A program made the translations under genes and the position numbers. DNA of 64,000 nucleotides from Apostichopus japonicus (lineage: Eukaryota > Echinodermata > Holothuroidea > Aspidochirotida > Stichopodidae). The stretch lies in contig NC_092564.1 in NCBI RefSeq assembly GCF_037975245.1, positions 20,191,984 through 20,255,983 of the forward strand, written 5' to 3'. The notes under the pieces are model-generated. The model was not told where the DNA came from. It searched no databases and worked only from the letters and a program-made list of their open reading frames with translations. Shown here piece by piece: positions 42,301-56,800 of the stretch (position 1 is the stretch's first letter; every line of letters begins with the position of its first letter).

Positions 42301-45300
42301 AAGCCAAAACAATTGCAACTCAGGCATTGGAAGATAATATAAACCTGAGGCTACATGAAAAATTAAAATTACATTTGTGAAGGATTTTTATTTTCTCGCT
42401 GAAGAAACACAAACTATCGTATATTGTGTATTTGCAGACGGTAAGATGATAGATGTAGATAATAACCTGTAGCAGTCCCGTCGTAGGTTAACGAAAAACC
42501 TGTGAGTGCAACAGCTGCGTTACTCCTGAACCTGAGGTACAATTGGTTGCTATGAGACACGTACAGTTGAGAGGGCAGACTAGTTCCACAGAGGGTAGCC
42601 ATCAGAGGGGAAGAGTCATATCCACCATTTCTGTCGAACAAACGAAGAATGAAAACAGACACCTATATAGCTTCTTGTTTTCTTGTCGGTTTTTGCATTA
42701 ATAGAAGACATGTCTAGTTGATACAGTGTTACTTGTTCCACCTTATGGTTAGAAATCAGAGGTGGCGAGTGAATAATGCCATCTTGCTGTGCAAGGAAAG
42801 AAACGATTTTTTGCATTATAAGAGATTACGACCTGATTAAGTGCAGCGATGAAAAGAATAAAACATTTCGATAGTCTCTCCCACCTCACCCGCAGACAGT
42901 CACACCCTCCCCGACCCCCAAAAAACAAGAGAGACAGAGCGGCACTTTTGAGTTTGACAAGAACTTAAGTGAGCTAAGTAGACATATGTCAAATATTTCA
43001 AATTTGCATTCGGTAACAAACCATGTAAAGACAGCGTGTTACATTCAATTGCACTGAGTGACCAGCATAGCCCTGATGATACCCAGCAACTGAAGAAGAA
43101 GAAGAAGAGGATGAGATGAATTGTTGATTTACCTTAGTTCCAGAGAATCATATAAACATCCACTGGTGCTTTGGATGTTCATACTGGTGAAGTTGACAGC
43201 GATCTGTCGTCCAGTAGGCACGGTGATGGTCCACACACAGTCAGCGTTGGCGAAGTACTCGGCTGGATATCCTGGCGACGTCACGATGCCGGTCTGGGCT
43301 GTCAGACTGCCTCCACACACTGACAGGGATATAAACCAGAACGGGATTATGGTACAAAAACAGATAAATGGCAGCAGTGATGTGTCGAGAAACGACCTGC
43401 CATTTATTGCCTTGTACTGAAATGTGAATGTAATGTGAATGTAAAATTGACATGACATGGTTTATCTGAGAGATTATTAAATCTTCTTTGGTTGATTCGG
43501 AGACTAGTATTTGCAGAGGTAAAGTGTGCGTCTTGCAGTTCCGCAACTGACTTCCCCCTACGGCTGTGTGCTATCGCAACTTTTTGTCTGTCGCAATAGC
43601 TGGAAAACCGGTTAAGATGAACAAAACAGTTAGGTTTTAAACAATCACCTACTCCGATGATACTTGAGAACCCACGAAAACCACCTTTCATTTCACTGGA
43701 GCAAGTTTGCTGTCTCCTCATTTCATACTGTCGATAGAGGGAGACAAATGCAGTGGTGGGACAGATACTGATCACTATCACGACAGTGATATTCTCCAAA
43801 CAACTCTGACATAGCTCAACACCATTGTCAAAACTTGTGACTTGTCACTGCCGAAAGTCTCTGTTCCACTGATATAGTTTACCAGCTTCACTCTACTACT
43901 TACACCACAGAGGAAGTGTGTGCAATGGTTTTTGGGAAGGCACTTAAAGGAGAGACAAACCCAATCATCCTCATGGCCTGTACGTGTGATAGCGATAATT
44001 TTTTCATGAACGACTTCCCCCCAAACAGCCATTATTCCAGTGTGATTCCATTTGGAAGATATCAAAGATTTGAAGTTGCTTCACCCACAAACAAGAGTAA
44101 AGACTTGATCAAGTCTAAAACATGACATCTTTGAGCAACTTGTGCTTCCAAATGTTTAAGTTTTCCTTTTTTTATTACGATGTTTATTTTCTGTAATGCA
44201 GATGGATTTTGCGAAAGCTGAAATCTAATATATAGCGAGAGTCTTAACTTGAGCTACCGATGGCCTTCATTTCAGTGTCAACACTATTATGAAACATTCT
44301 ACCTTGAAAATAGTGGAAGGTTCCAGATCCTAGTGGCACTATGACATCACAGATCTTCAACATGACATCAACCAGACACGACTTTGAAACTTAAGAGATC
44401 TCCCACAAATTGGGACAAGATTTTACTTAGCTGCCCTCCCTCCGCGGGGTGGTTCCTCACACAGATATCTGTCATATTAAAGAGTTGAACTTTATTACGA
44501 GCATAAAATGCTGGCATTTATTCAATTATTTCCTTACCAGTCGAGCTATTCAGAGCCACATAGTGGCTGGTGAATCCGTCGTAGGCAACACTTCCATCTG
44601 TGTGAAATACGATGGTCATAACATTGCCACTCGAGGTGAGCACAGGAGGTGAGGTTGTACCACAATACCTTCGAAGGAAGAAATTCTTAGTATGATTAAA
44701 CTTCTTAACCGCCATTTACACTTGAGGCAACCTCTGTCACTTACGATTTGGTGGCAGCACTTCAAAATAAAATTGCAACTGATCAACAGGACCCAGTAAA
44801 AGTTAACGAGTGAGTAGGTGCAATTAAATTTCATTCAATCACACTTATTTGGCCAGACACATTTTCATCATAGTACTAAATAACACTTAAAAAAGCAATT
44901 TTCAAAGTTGTCAAAAGGTTTTTAATTTTATTTGTCTGGAACCAACCAAGTTGGCCTGCAACACAGGTGGGATAAGTGCAGCTCTGTGGGGGGGGGGGGG
45001 GGGGAGGGAGGAGGGGGTGGAGGGGGATTTCCTGTGGCACCAAGTAAGGATTCCAACCATAATGATACAGCCTGCAGAATGTTACGGCAATGATCAACAT
45101 TAAGTATTCTTTGGGAGAGTTTGTATTTTCAGTTCCCAATTCCCTTATAGTTCACTTTGGGGAGTTGTATTGATGGTTAGGGCCTACCTGTGATAGGATA
45201 TTTCAGCATAACAGCCTCAATGTGCCTGATCATTTACTAAATATAAATTGTAAGATTCCTACTTCACAGAAGAAGGTACATCAAGTGTTGTGGACCATGG

Positions 45301-48300
45301 GTTAGGTACAAAATCTCTCTTTGTGTTCCCAAGACTGATTTAGTGCCCAGGCATGTTTATACTTTCAAAAAAATAGCACGTCTCTTGCATGTTGAATATG
45401 ATGCTATTGTTACCCCCCCCCCCTCAAAAAATGAATGCAATGAAAAACTAGGAAAGTCTAACCAAGTCAATACTAACCTGCCTAGTAACGCATTGCCAGT
45501 GGTGGTGCTGTTGTCATATACTTCGACATAATCATAGCCGCACGAGCTATGGCTCTCCAAGAAAAACGAAGAGAATGTAAGCCTGACTACACTACCAGAG
45601 GGGACCTCAATCACGTAGAGACAGTGAATACTGTGCGGATATAGGTCGGGGTGGGTAGGTGAGGTGATGATGCCGGTAGTACCGGTAAAGGAGCCTCCAC
45701 AGCCCGCTGACGAGAAGGAAAAGAAAACAAAATAGCGGAAGAAAGCACATTGAACTAAAAACGGGCTTAACATTTGGCATGAAAATGTATTTTCATTCTA
45801 GATGCATGCATGTACAACCTCGACCTAACTATGAAATGAGAAAAGATGAAGAAAAAAGACCCACTATGGGAGAGGATTACTTTGGTTTCCCATTGACTAG
45901 GTTAGTCACTACTTTTTCTGTCCTTTTTTTTCAGGACAAACAGATAATACGTACATCACAAACTTCGCACACTGAGATATATTTGCAATTATTAACAAAT
46001 GAAATGTTAACGAAAGATTTATGATCGTACTACTGACACAGAGTTTAATAAGAGTACAAAGACTGAGAGAGATATTACAAATGAAATCTCGTACAGATTT
46101 TTTACATCAAGAACTTCTTGGCTCACGTACACACAAACACACATACGCACACACAAAAAAATGGTTCACAACGAAAAAAATGGGACCCTTGTGTGGAGTG
46201 TGCAGGCCGAGAGATGTTGGCAAAAATTACCTGATGGGTCATCCACAAATGAGTAGGTAGCCCTAAATCCCAAATTGCTGACACTACCATCAGTTACAAA
46301 CTTCAAGTAGAGGCTGCTTTGTGTCGTGGTTAGTAAAGCTGGAACATCTGTACCACAATATCTGCCTAAAACTGGTGCATCCTCTGTAGCTCCATCATGT
46401 GCCTTTAAAACAACAATAGTAGAAGAAGATCGATGAGGAGTTAACTTTCATACATTTTTTTTGGGGGGGTGGGGGGTTGGGGTTAGCACACTCACACGCC
46501 AGCCAGACTGCCAAGGGTTCGTTTGCTTCCAGCGAGGAACCAAAAACTGCTTCTCTATGATGCAAAGATAACAAAGATGGATTATATTCACCTGCAAGTA
46601 GTCGTAGGTGCATTCCTCTTCGTTTTCTATCGAGAAGGAAACAAAAGTGATCTGGACTCTCTGATCAGGACCGGCTGTGACTAAATACTCGCAGGTCTTG
46701 TCATGTGGGTATTGAAAGGGAAAGTACGGCGAGAACAGCTCACCGTCGTCTTCGGTGAATAGACCCCCACAATCTGAGAAGAAAGAAGGAACCCAGAAAC
46801 AACACATGAACTTGGTATTAAACTTTTGAGAGTACCAGATACTGCAAACCTGTCATGCCAAAAAGCAGATAATCAGAAAAAAAGCTGGCATTAAGATGGA
46901 TGACACCTCAGTTTTCAAGACCCTAAAGAATTTCTTGGCTCTTTGACATTGATCAGTAGAAATGTCAGTTTCCTGTAGCTGATTGACCATCTATGCTTAT
47001 CTCATCTTTCCCATAGGGAGGATGAGATATTGTAGTTCCTTTGTCAGTTGGGCAATATACAGCTATGTCAGTTGCCATAGCAACAGTTGCCATGGTAATG
47101 GTTTAATTTTAATGAGTAGCTACTCTCTGAAAGGGGGGGTCACCATAGGCGTAAGAGCCTCATTTGATTTGGGGGGGCTGTAACGACTTGCCCGAAAAAT
47201 ATAACCAAAATTTTTCGCGCGCTCTGCGCGCGTTTCGCATGTTAATGTGCTTATCATATAGGCATTCTTCGGTTATTACATCACATGCCAATAACAAACA
47301 ATCATTTTCCGTGTTTTTACCCTTCCATATTGGTTAGAATTATTGGGTAAGTCGTTACAACAATAATGATAATAATATAAGTTTAACCCTTGAAAAACAC
47401 ATTGAAAATTCTTCTTCTTTTCAGTAGGTGCCAGTGGCGGAGCTATAGGGGTAGTGGTCAGGGGGGAGAGAATGGTCTGTAGGGGCGCTTTTTCGACACT
47501 ATCTAAGCGGAGCGCCACCACAGGTTGGCGCGGAGCGTAAATTTTTTGAGTAAAGATACTCCCTAGATCGCCGGAAATGACCCTTTCCAGGCCTTGCTAA
47601 TTTCAAGATAAACGAAGAATAAATAGGTGTCATCGCCATTTGTCAGAAAATTGCACCAACAAAATGTGACAAATGTCAAAGGTATTTGAGAGAGCAATAA
47701 AAAAGTCAATAATCGCGAATAAGTAAAGAGTGGTAAAAAGCTGAAAAGGGCACCAGCAGTCCATTTGAGTCCGTCAGAGGGGCATCCGCCCCCTCTGACT
47801 GTATGGACGCTCTGCCACTGATAGGTGCCCGAAAAATTCTCAGTTTATTGCCCGAATTTTCACCAAAAAACTTGAAAAACACATTGCAAATTATTTTCTT
47901 TCAGTAGGTGCTGGAAAATTCTCAGCATATTGCCCGAATTTTCACCAAAATATTGAAAAACACATTGCAAATTATTATTCTTTCAGTAGATGCAAGAAAA
48001 ATTCTCAGCATATTGCCGAATTTTACCCCCCAAAAAATGAAAACCACACTGCAATTATTATTCTCCCAGTAGGTGCCCGAAAAATTCTCAGCATATTGCC
48101 CGAATTTTCACCAAAAATTATGGTTGGGGGGGCTGCAGCCCCCCCAGCCCCCCCGCCTCCTACGCCTATGGGGGTCACCCATGGTGGGGTACCCCAGGGT
48201 GACCAGAAGTCCATGACAGAGGGAGCTAGGAGTTAAAAGGTGTCCATGTGTGTGTGTGTGTGGGTGGGTGTGTCATTGTGTGTGTGTGTCCATTTTTGTG

Positions 48301-51300
48301 ATAAAAACTCATCTTAAATGGCTGGGGCGATTGTCTTAATTCAAACTAGGTGGGAAGGTATCCCAGGGTGACCCCACATGTCTCGCAGATCCCCTCGGAA
48401 CCAAAACTCAAAAGGTCGAAGTAAGTGAAAATGGATTTGAACTGACATGGAAACTTCACAGGGATCGTGGAAATTTCAAGTAATGTCAAAAAATGTGGTT
48501 GCCATGGGAACCCAGGTCAAGGGTCACATGACTTAAGGTCTAATACTAAATTGTTCATTTGAAATCAGTGTTTGCTGGCAATCAGATATGCAATTTCATG
48601 GATTGCCGTCTTGTTTCTCTTGAAATCACTTCTCTAGCAATTTCTGGGCTGTACGGAAGTGGTATGGGGGTGTGATTTACGATTATAATTACACGGTTCG
48701 TCTGCAAATGTACCGACAGGCACACCCCGCGAAGAAACAACTGTATTATGGGAGTGACCATTAAACATCTGAGGAGGAAGATCACACGACTATTAAACCA
48801 GATACTGATACATATCTCATTCAAGCCAAATTTGTTGATTACTCTTTTCAAATTGTTGCTTATGATTTCCCATGCAGTCGTCTGCTGTTGATTCACTTAT
48901 TATTGTAGGTGATTGTGAATTTTCAGAGAAGATAACTAAAATTGTCTTTTTCCAAGTGGTATTAGTATTATCAAGGTTTGAAAAGTTCAGCCATAGGTGA
49001 CCAATTTTTATTAATAATTTTTTTTTTTTTTTGGTGTTTGTCTTTCTTTTACTTTTTAAGCATTAATGCTTCATCTGAAACAAACCTATCTTCCATTGGT
49101 GGAATCAGGCAGACTGGTAGAGACCAAGCAACTGTGCATGGTCAGTCCAAAAATCACCTGGCAACCTCCTCAACTCTATGTGGAATATCTGTATTTCTTC
49201 ATTTTTATGATGATCTTCCACAGAGAGCAATTCCAACCCACCCAACAACCTCCTAACCCCCCCCCCCACTCCCTCAACAATAAGGATTAAGATATACACA
49301 TATTGTTATATATCTATCCTTCAATGTATGAACAGTTATTGTCATCAGTACTTGTGACCAAAATCAAATCAAAGCAATCTTCCAAATTCCTCCAAACAAA
49401 CTTCCCCTGACAGTGTCCCAACCATTTACCCCTCCTCCCCCCCAAAAAAAATAATTAGAAGGAAAGAAATGCTATTCTTAAAGAAGGAAAGGAATGCTAT
49501 TCTTACGGACTGAATAAGTGGCTCTAAATCCTCCAAAGGCTACAGCGCTATCGGAACTAAACTTGATATAAAGTTGGTTCGAAGACGAAATAAATGGCGG
49601 AGGAAGGCTCGAGGAGTCGCAGTATCTGCCGACAAATGGAGCTGTTTCATCAAATCCATCTCGAAGCTGTAACCAAAGCAGATCACAGACAAAGAGATGA
49701 AGAAGATGGGGGAAACAATGTTTAGGTATTACATAACTTCACAATGAACATTCATGGTCGTAGCTCGTTATGAGCTCTGTTAAAAAGCCCTCGTTTTGAC
49801 AACAAAATGAATCGTACAGGTTAAGGTTGGTGGTACACACTTTAAAAGGTGAGAAAGATATAAACATTAAATCATGTAGTCCAGCCAGAATATCCACATC
49901 AGTTGGTTGTGATGCCGTATCTCTCTCTCACTCTCTCTTTTTTTGTTTGTTTTGATTCCTAATGCTAAATACTAGAGGTGAAAATTTTGCAAGACACAAA
50001 TCTAATAACCATTTTAGCTGCTGTTGTCTACAGCACGAGTTCCAATAATCGCCGTGGTCTTAAACGATCAGAACAGGTCGAGTCTATGCTGATAGCCAGT
50101 ATAGAAGATCATAGATGGCGCTATTTACCTATAGACAGTTGCTATGTGCGCTTAAGTCTACCAACTTTATTGAATGTTATATTCCAAATGTGCATTTGTG
50201 GGGGAAACTTAATCAACACTTAAAATAGCAATTCATCACAGTGTTCACTTGTAAGCATATTTGTGTTCACTCACCACAAAAAAGAAGAAGCTGGATCTGT
50301 AAATTTATGCAACAGTAACAGTATGCAACAGTATGCAAGGTACACAGTGGAATTGAATTGAAAATTGATGTTAGTTTCATCTTCAAAAATGACCAACCAT
50401 GCCAAAGCTCACAGACCGATGATGCATGGTGCATTTTTCACCACTGTAGCCTTATCCCACCATTGTATGTACATGCTCTTTAACTATTGGAGAGGTGTAA
50501 CTACAAATGAGTGTGGGAAGCGATCAAGTGGACAACAGGACGGTGTCAGAGAGTAATCTCTCGTTAACGATGAAGCAAATGATCGGATTGCAATCATTTA
50601 TAATTTTAAAGGACACAGCACGGTCGAGTAAACAACATGAAAAAGATGCATGTCTGATCTTACCTCGACATAATCAAAATCACACTTGCCGATGCCTTGC
50701 AGCTGCAGATCTGTGACTTCAAACTCAATCTGTCCCGGCTGAGGCAGCTGGATGGTCCAAATGCACTCTGCGTTGTGATTATACTCATTGGGATAGTTTG
50801 GTGATATAATGATACCAGAATCGTCATAGAGGGCAGCACCACAGCCGTCCTCAACTGTCCAAAAATTTATTGCAAACACCCATTAAAACTTGCAAAAAAT
50901 GTTGTGCAATAAACGATAACTGACAGAACTGATGTCGACCTGCTCTAGTATTCTCATACCCCCTGACCATCCCCCCCCCCCTTCAACCCATATCCCCTCC
51001 AACACCCTCCTCCCAAAATGATACATCAATTTGTAAATATCAAATCCACAAACAAAACAATATTGTTGTTTGTCATTAATCAGCATGATATAGTAGCTGC
51101 TATTTGAATGGTATTAAACGTACGTTGTGCGGACGAATATGTCACCATGAACCCTTCACCAGTGCCATCTCCATCGCTATGAAATCTCACAAATGCGTAC
51201 GGCCCCGTCGTCTCTACGGGGGAGGGGGCTACACTGGTGCAGAAACGGCCCAACATAGGTGATTGGTCGGAAAGACCATCAAAGACCTGAGTGAAGAAAG

Positions 51301-52835
51301 ACACATTTTGAAAACAATTGATGGAACACCAAGAGAAAGACACTATTTAATAACAAAAGAAAAAAAACCTCTCGGTAGCTTTCCAAGAAAATTTTGGACC
51401 CTTCCTCCATTAGTTGAACTCCATTTTAAGAATACGAGGTAGGAGATGCTGAGGATTAGCCAAATGGTTCTACACCTGCTTGGAAAATATCAGCTTCGAA
51501 CGCTGGAAACTGTGTCTTATGTTTTAAATATTTCAAAGAGTACGAGGAATAATATAGAAGATGTAAAACACAATTTTGGCCATTCGCTTATGTAAATGCA
51601 GCAGTGGACCTTTCTGTTCGTGCTACAAATGTCCACTGATTTACTCTTCTTTATGAAGACAGCAATTTGGATTGGTTCAGGTGTTTGACATGTCTATTTT
51701 GTATGAAAGAGCACAAAAAGACAAAAAGAACAGTGAAGAAACTACCATGATAGCATGCTCTGTTAAGGAGATATGACACTTTGAAGATATCAAAATTTCT
51801 TTGAAAACGACTGGTGTAGAAAGACTTTCGTGACTTCACATCCTCACTTCCTTTACATTTGTGAATATATTTCTTTAAAAATTATTAACATTTTTTAACA
51901 CATTTGGAAATAATATAATCAAAAATTCTTCAGATGTTTAATCTCAAATACTTCCTTTGACAAATATGAGATCTCCTGACAAATCTTTTGGTTGAAAGTC
52001 ATGAAATCTCACAAAATATTTAGAGAAAAAAAACAAAGACTTTTCAGGAATGTGAGGATGTGACATCACAGGTAGTCAGATTTCAGCAGTTTCTACACAA
52101 TCTGATAAAACTTCACACTTGAATATCTCTTTAACCGAAAAAGATATTTGAAGTTAACAGTTTTTTCACCATTGTGTTTCTTTTATTGTCCTCTTTCATA
52201 TAACATAAACATGTATGACAACTGAACCAATCCTTTAATAAGTAGTTTATTCTTACCTCTAGATAATCCTTGGAGCAATCTGTGGATTCTTCCAGATTGA
52301 AGGCAGCGTATACAATCGTCATGTACCTGCCGGCTTCTACTGTTATTGCCCAAGAACAATCTCTCATCACCGGATAGTTACCAGGGTAACCAGGAGAAGA
52401 TAAAGTACCATGGTTACTGTCGTCATAGGTTCCACCACAAACTGCGAGGGAAATTATGTCGAAATCTTCACAGCATTGACAAGAGAACTGTGTATTTTAA
52501 TATATTTTTTATATGTTCGTTAAAAGAGCATTTAAGATTTCAATGTTCTTCTGAAATGTCTTTGATGAGATATTTTTCTAATAATGGTTTACAAATATGT
52601 TGACTATATGGAACCTTTGACCTCCAAACAATTAAGGTCATTAGTAGCTGGTTACAAGGAATGCAATATAAAACATTAAGAAAGCATCTTTCTTGCAGAC
52701 AGGAACAGTAGCACTTAGCACAGACCAATATCTCTTTCAAATCACATACTCTAGGGCGCATGAGAATTGGGACTGAAGTATTCATAGGCAGTAGAATATG
52801 TATGGGTCTATTTCATTTGTGATTAATCATTTGTA

Positions 52836-52886
<51 letters not shown>

Positions 52887-53004
52887 ATGGAGGTAAACGA
52901 CAAAGGCAAATGAATATATATAAATGAAAATCGTAATGAGTTGGAAAATCAAGAACAGTGAAAAAACTTTCAGCCTCCACCGGGATTCGAACCACGGGCC
53001 TCCC

Positions 53005-53097
<93 letters not shown>

Positions 53098-53465
53098 TAT
53101 ATATACACATTTGGCTTTGTCGTTTACCTCCATTTCATTAACATAAAGTCTGTTCAAAGTATCTCTTTCGAGATCCGGCCTTAGGAATCACAAATGATTT
53201 CGAGTTGGTTAGCATCATGTTTGATCTCTAGAGTAAGGCAAAATATGTTACCAAAAACAGAACTAGTATTGTTCAATACAGGTGACAAACGCCTACAGTG
53301 GAATTACGACCTTCCTTACCGGTTTCGAACCTCTGGACATACAATAAGCGTCCATAGCCTAGTGGTTAGGGTGTCCGTGTACAGAGGGGGAGGCCAGGGT
53401 TCGAATCCCGGTGGAGGCTGGAAGTTTTTTCATTGTTCTGGATTTTCCAACTCATTACGATTTTC

Positions 53466-53507
<42 letters not shown>

Positions 53508-53739
53508 GGATGTGCCCACACTGGGCGGCACTGCCCAGCACTAAAAATTACCGCCCAGCACTGTCTTAAAAAAACGTAAATCACGCCCAGCACTATTTTC
53601 ATCTAGAATCCCGACATGCCTAACAATATATTCAACATAAATTGGGCCTAGCCTATGCCAAAACACCCCCTCCCCCTTAGATCTCTCCCCCAGGACGGCA
53701 ATCAGTATACCCGGCACTCAGGAAATCCTGGCTACATCA

Positions 53740-53775
<36 letters not shown>

Positions 53776-53778
53776 TTA

Positions 53779-53823
<45 letters not shown>

Positions 53824-56800
53824 AATAAATTTATAAATTAGGGGAATACTTTGGCTATATATTTGTTAGCCTATCAGATTTAGATGAGAGTTAGTTTTAT
53901 ATGCTTTACCTAGATCCAAGCTGCTCCAGGTTAGCGTGAATCCATCTGCGTTCACATTTGTATCTGATACAAACTTGACAGTGACTACACTGTGAGTGCT
54001 GGTGATGGGCGCTGGAGTAGAACTACCACAGATACGATCGGAGAGAGGAAACGAGGAGGCTGACGGCCCGTCGAAGATCTGGACGTAGTCGTAGTTACAC
54101 GACTCGTGTAGCTCTATCAACAAGCTGGTAAACTGAATCACCAAAACCTGGAAAATGATGACAATAAAATATAAGATAAATATTCTCAAAAGAGGGTTAA
54201 TTGACTAGCTGCTGTACTTGTTTAATTAGAAGCACGAATGTCAGTAAAATATTTAAATTCAAACCCTGCCCTAGAATTATTATCGATGGAAAATATGGTG
54301 AAGAGTGTAAAGTAATCTTAATATGAAGGTGAGATTTTATCATACTAATACAAGGTATGAAGAAAAAAAATCATAATAAATTATTAAAATTTTAAAATAA
54401 GGTTTACAATTTTCACGGTGAGGTTGATAATTGTTACAAAATATAACCAGCAAGACAAGCAAATTCCCACTTGCTTCAAAGGTCTATTTTATTTGAAGGA
54501 TTAGGGAGAAAAAAATGCTCTTAAAGTTTTCGTTGTTTCTCTGCCCAAGAAAATGACTACCATAATGTGGTGACCAAATGTACTTTTAAACTTTCCATTT
54601 ATTTGGCAACATTCATTTGCATCTAAACTCCATTCTAGAAGTTGTGCCTAGTCCTGATTCCTGCTTTAAGCATACCACTAAGGACATAAGCATACCACAT
54701 GAAAGACTTAAGCATACCACCAAGCATAAAAATCAGCCAAATCCAAGCATAGAAATTTGGCAAAATAATTGGAAGGTTAAAGAAAAACAGATGGTCTTAA
54801 AAAAATAGTAATATTTATCGCTTGTTAGAAATAACAATGTTTGAAGCTATTTGAATTTTTAACTTTTTAACAAATTTTCACTTCATAACAAAATGAACGC
54901 TGTTACTATTCGGCAAACGGTCAGCAGAAAAATGTGATACTGTCCAGTTAATTGAACGGGGAAATGTTACTCGGAACCAAAAATGTATACCTTGTCAACA
55001 TTAGTGGTGATTGTCCATGTACACGTGGCACCATGAGGGTAGCTCTGTCCATTCCCAGGGAAGGAAAAGGTACCAAGCTCACTTGCATACGAACCTCCAC
55101 AACCTAAAAATAAAATGAAAGATATTAACACTGCTCCACGGTAGTGCAAACCATAAATTTGTCTTGAAAGAATCTAACAAAATAACTGAAAGGAGCACCT
55201 ACGACATGTACAAGTAAGTCTAGACACATCGTGGTCTTAAGAAAGACTACAACGTTTAGTTTATTGCCATGCATACGTGGCGGGTGTCCCCAGTCGCTGC
55301 GTGGTAAACGTTACTACTAGGTCACTCTTAACAAATTACCCTCAAGGGGTGGATCCAATAAGTGGTAAAGAAGACATCTGCAGATAATGTGAAGCAGTTA
55401 AGTACATTATTTCCCAAAAACTTTCAATTTTTTAATGAATAAGTGCAAGCTATGACGGGTGGTAACACTTACTAATAGAACTTTCTCCACAAGTTGGGCC
55501 CGTAAATCCACTTGCACAATTACAGCGATAACTGTTAAAACCATCCACGCAGGTTCCTTCATTCAGGCAAGGGTCGCTGGCACATTCGTTGACATCACTG
55601 TCACAGTTTGGTCCTGTATACCCAGGGATGCAGACACAGGAGTAGGTGGCCCCCTCGGGAACACAGCGTCCATACACGCAGGGGTTATTGGAGCAAGCTT
55701 GCGCACTAGGTGTGCACCCGTTTGGTCCCTCGCCATTTCCTGAATACCCATCTGGACAGGTGCAAGTCCTTCCGCTTAAAACTCCTGCAAAAAAAGGAGG
55801 CATCAGAAATGGAAGAAAAAAAACAAACAGAAAACAAAAACGTTTAGTGGTGGTTCTGATGTCTAAAACATATTCATAGTGTGGTAAAGCCATACATGGT
55901 AAGATTCATGTAACTTGTGCAAACTAAAATGAAGAGGATTATCTATTGACTAATGAGGCAACATATAGAGGAAGGTACCAGGAATCAGTTGACAGTTCAT
56001 GTTGACAATCTATTTTAGTGATATAGCATTATATAATTTTGCGCCTAAATGGTCCCGTAAATATTCGGCCCAAACACACTGACTCAAAATATATTTGCCT
56101 CATTAATTGAACCCCAAAGTATGTGGGCCCACAAATTTGGGCCCAAAGAATGTGTCCCAACATGCACTTGAAGTGGGAATAAAATTTGGGCTCACCCCGC
56201 CCAAAAATGCACCCGGAATATTTCGGTGCCCAGATCATGGTCCCAAAATATTTAGGCCTACATGACCCAGCTATTAACCAACATCTGAATACCAAGTGTG
56301 GCTACAATCTGACTTACGATTCTGGAGTTATTACAATGAATAGAAAATATGGGCCCAAATGGTCCCAAAATATTGGGCCCCACCAATTTGGACCTAAAGA
56401 ATGTGTCCCAAAATGCTTTTGAGTTGCAAAAAAATTTGACCCCACCCAGTCCAAAATGGGCCTGGAATTTTTGGGGCCCAAATGGTCCAAAATGTAGCAG
56501 CTATTATCCAACAAAACTGTAATACCAAGTTTGGTTGGAATCCAACTCAAGGTTGCATAGTTATCACAAGGTAAAGGTTTTTACATTTGACCCCTGCACA
56601 ACTTCATGAATATTCATATTCAGGTCAGCACCAAAAGGATAGGGCACACTATATACTACTACACTATAAAACTGGTGAGAGACACATCCACCTACCTGTG
56701 TTTTCTGTGCATCTAGCTAAAGTGTTGCAGCCACCATTATCCGTGATGCAGATACCAACGTACGTACACCTGACGCCATCACCGGTATATCCTGTGCAGG

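Noticed and set aside
52813-53157. Frames of Ile-Tyr repeats on both strands
   Set aside because: Translation of the (AT)n microsatellite.
53348-53420. Functional tRNA gene
   Set aside because: A and B boxes are present but the fold is degenerate and a SINE tail follows; a reversed partial copy lies nearby.
56029-56550. Frames rich in WGP/GPK words on both strands
   Set aside because: Caused by GGGCCC-rich tandem repeats.
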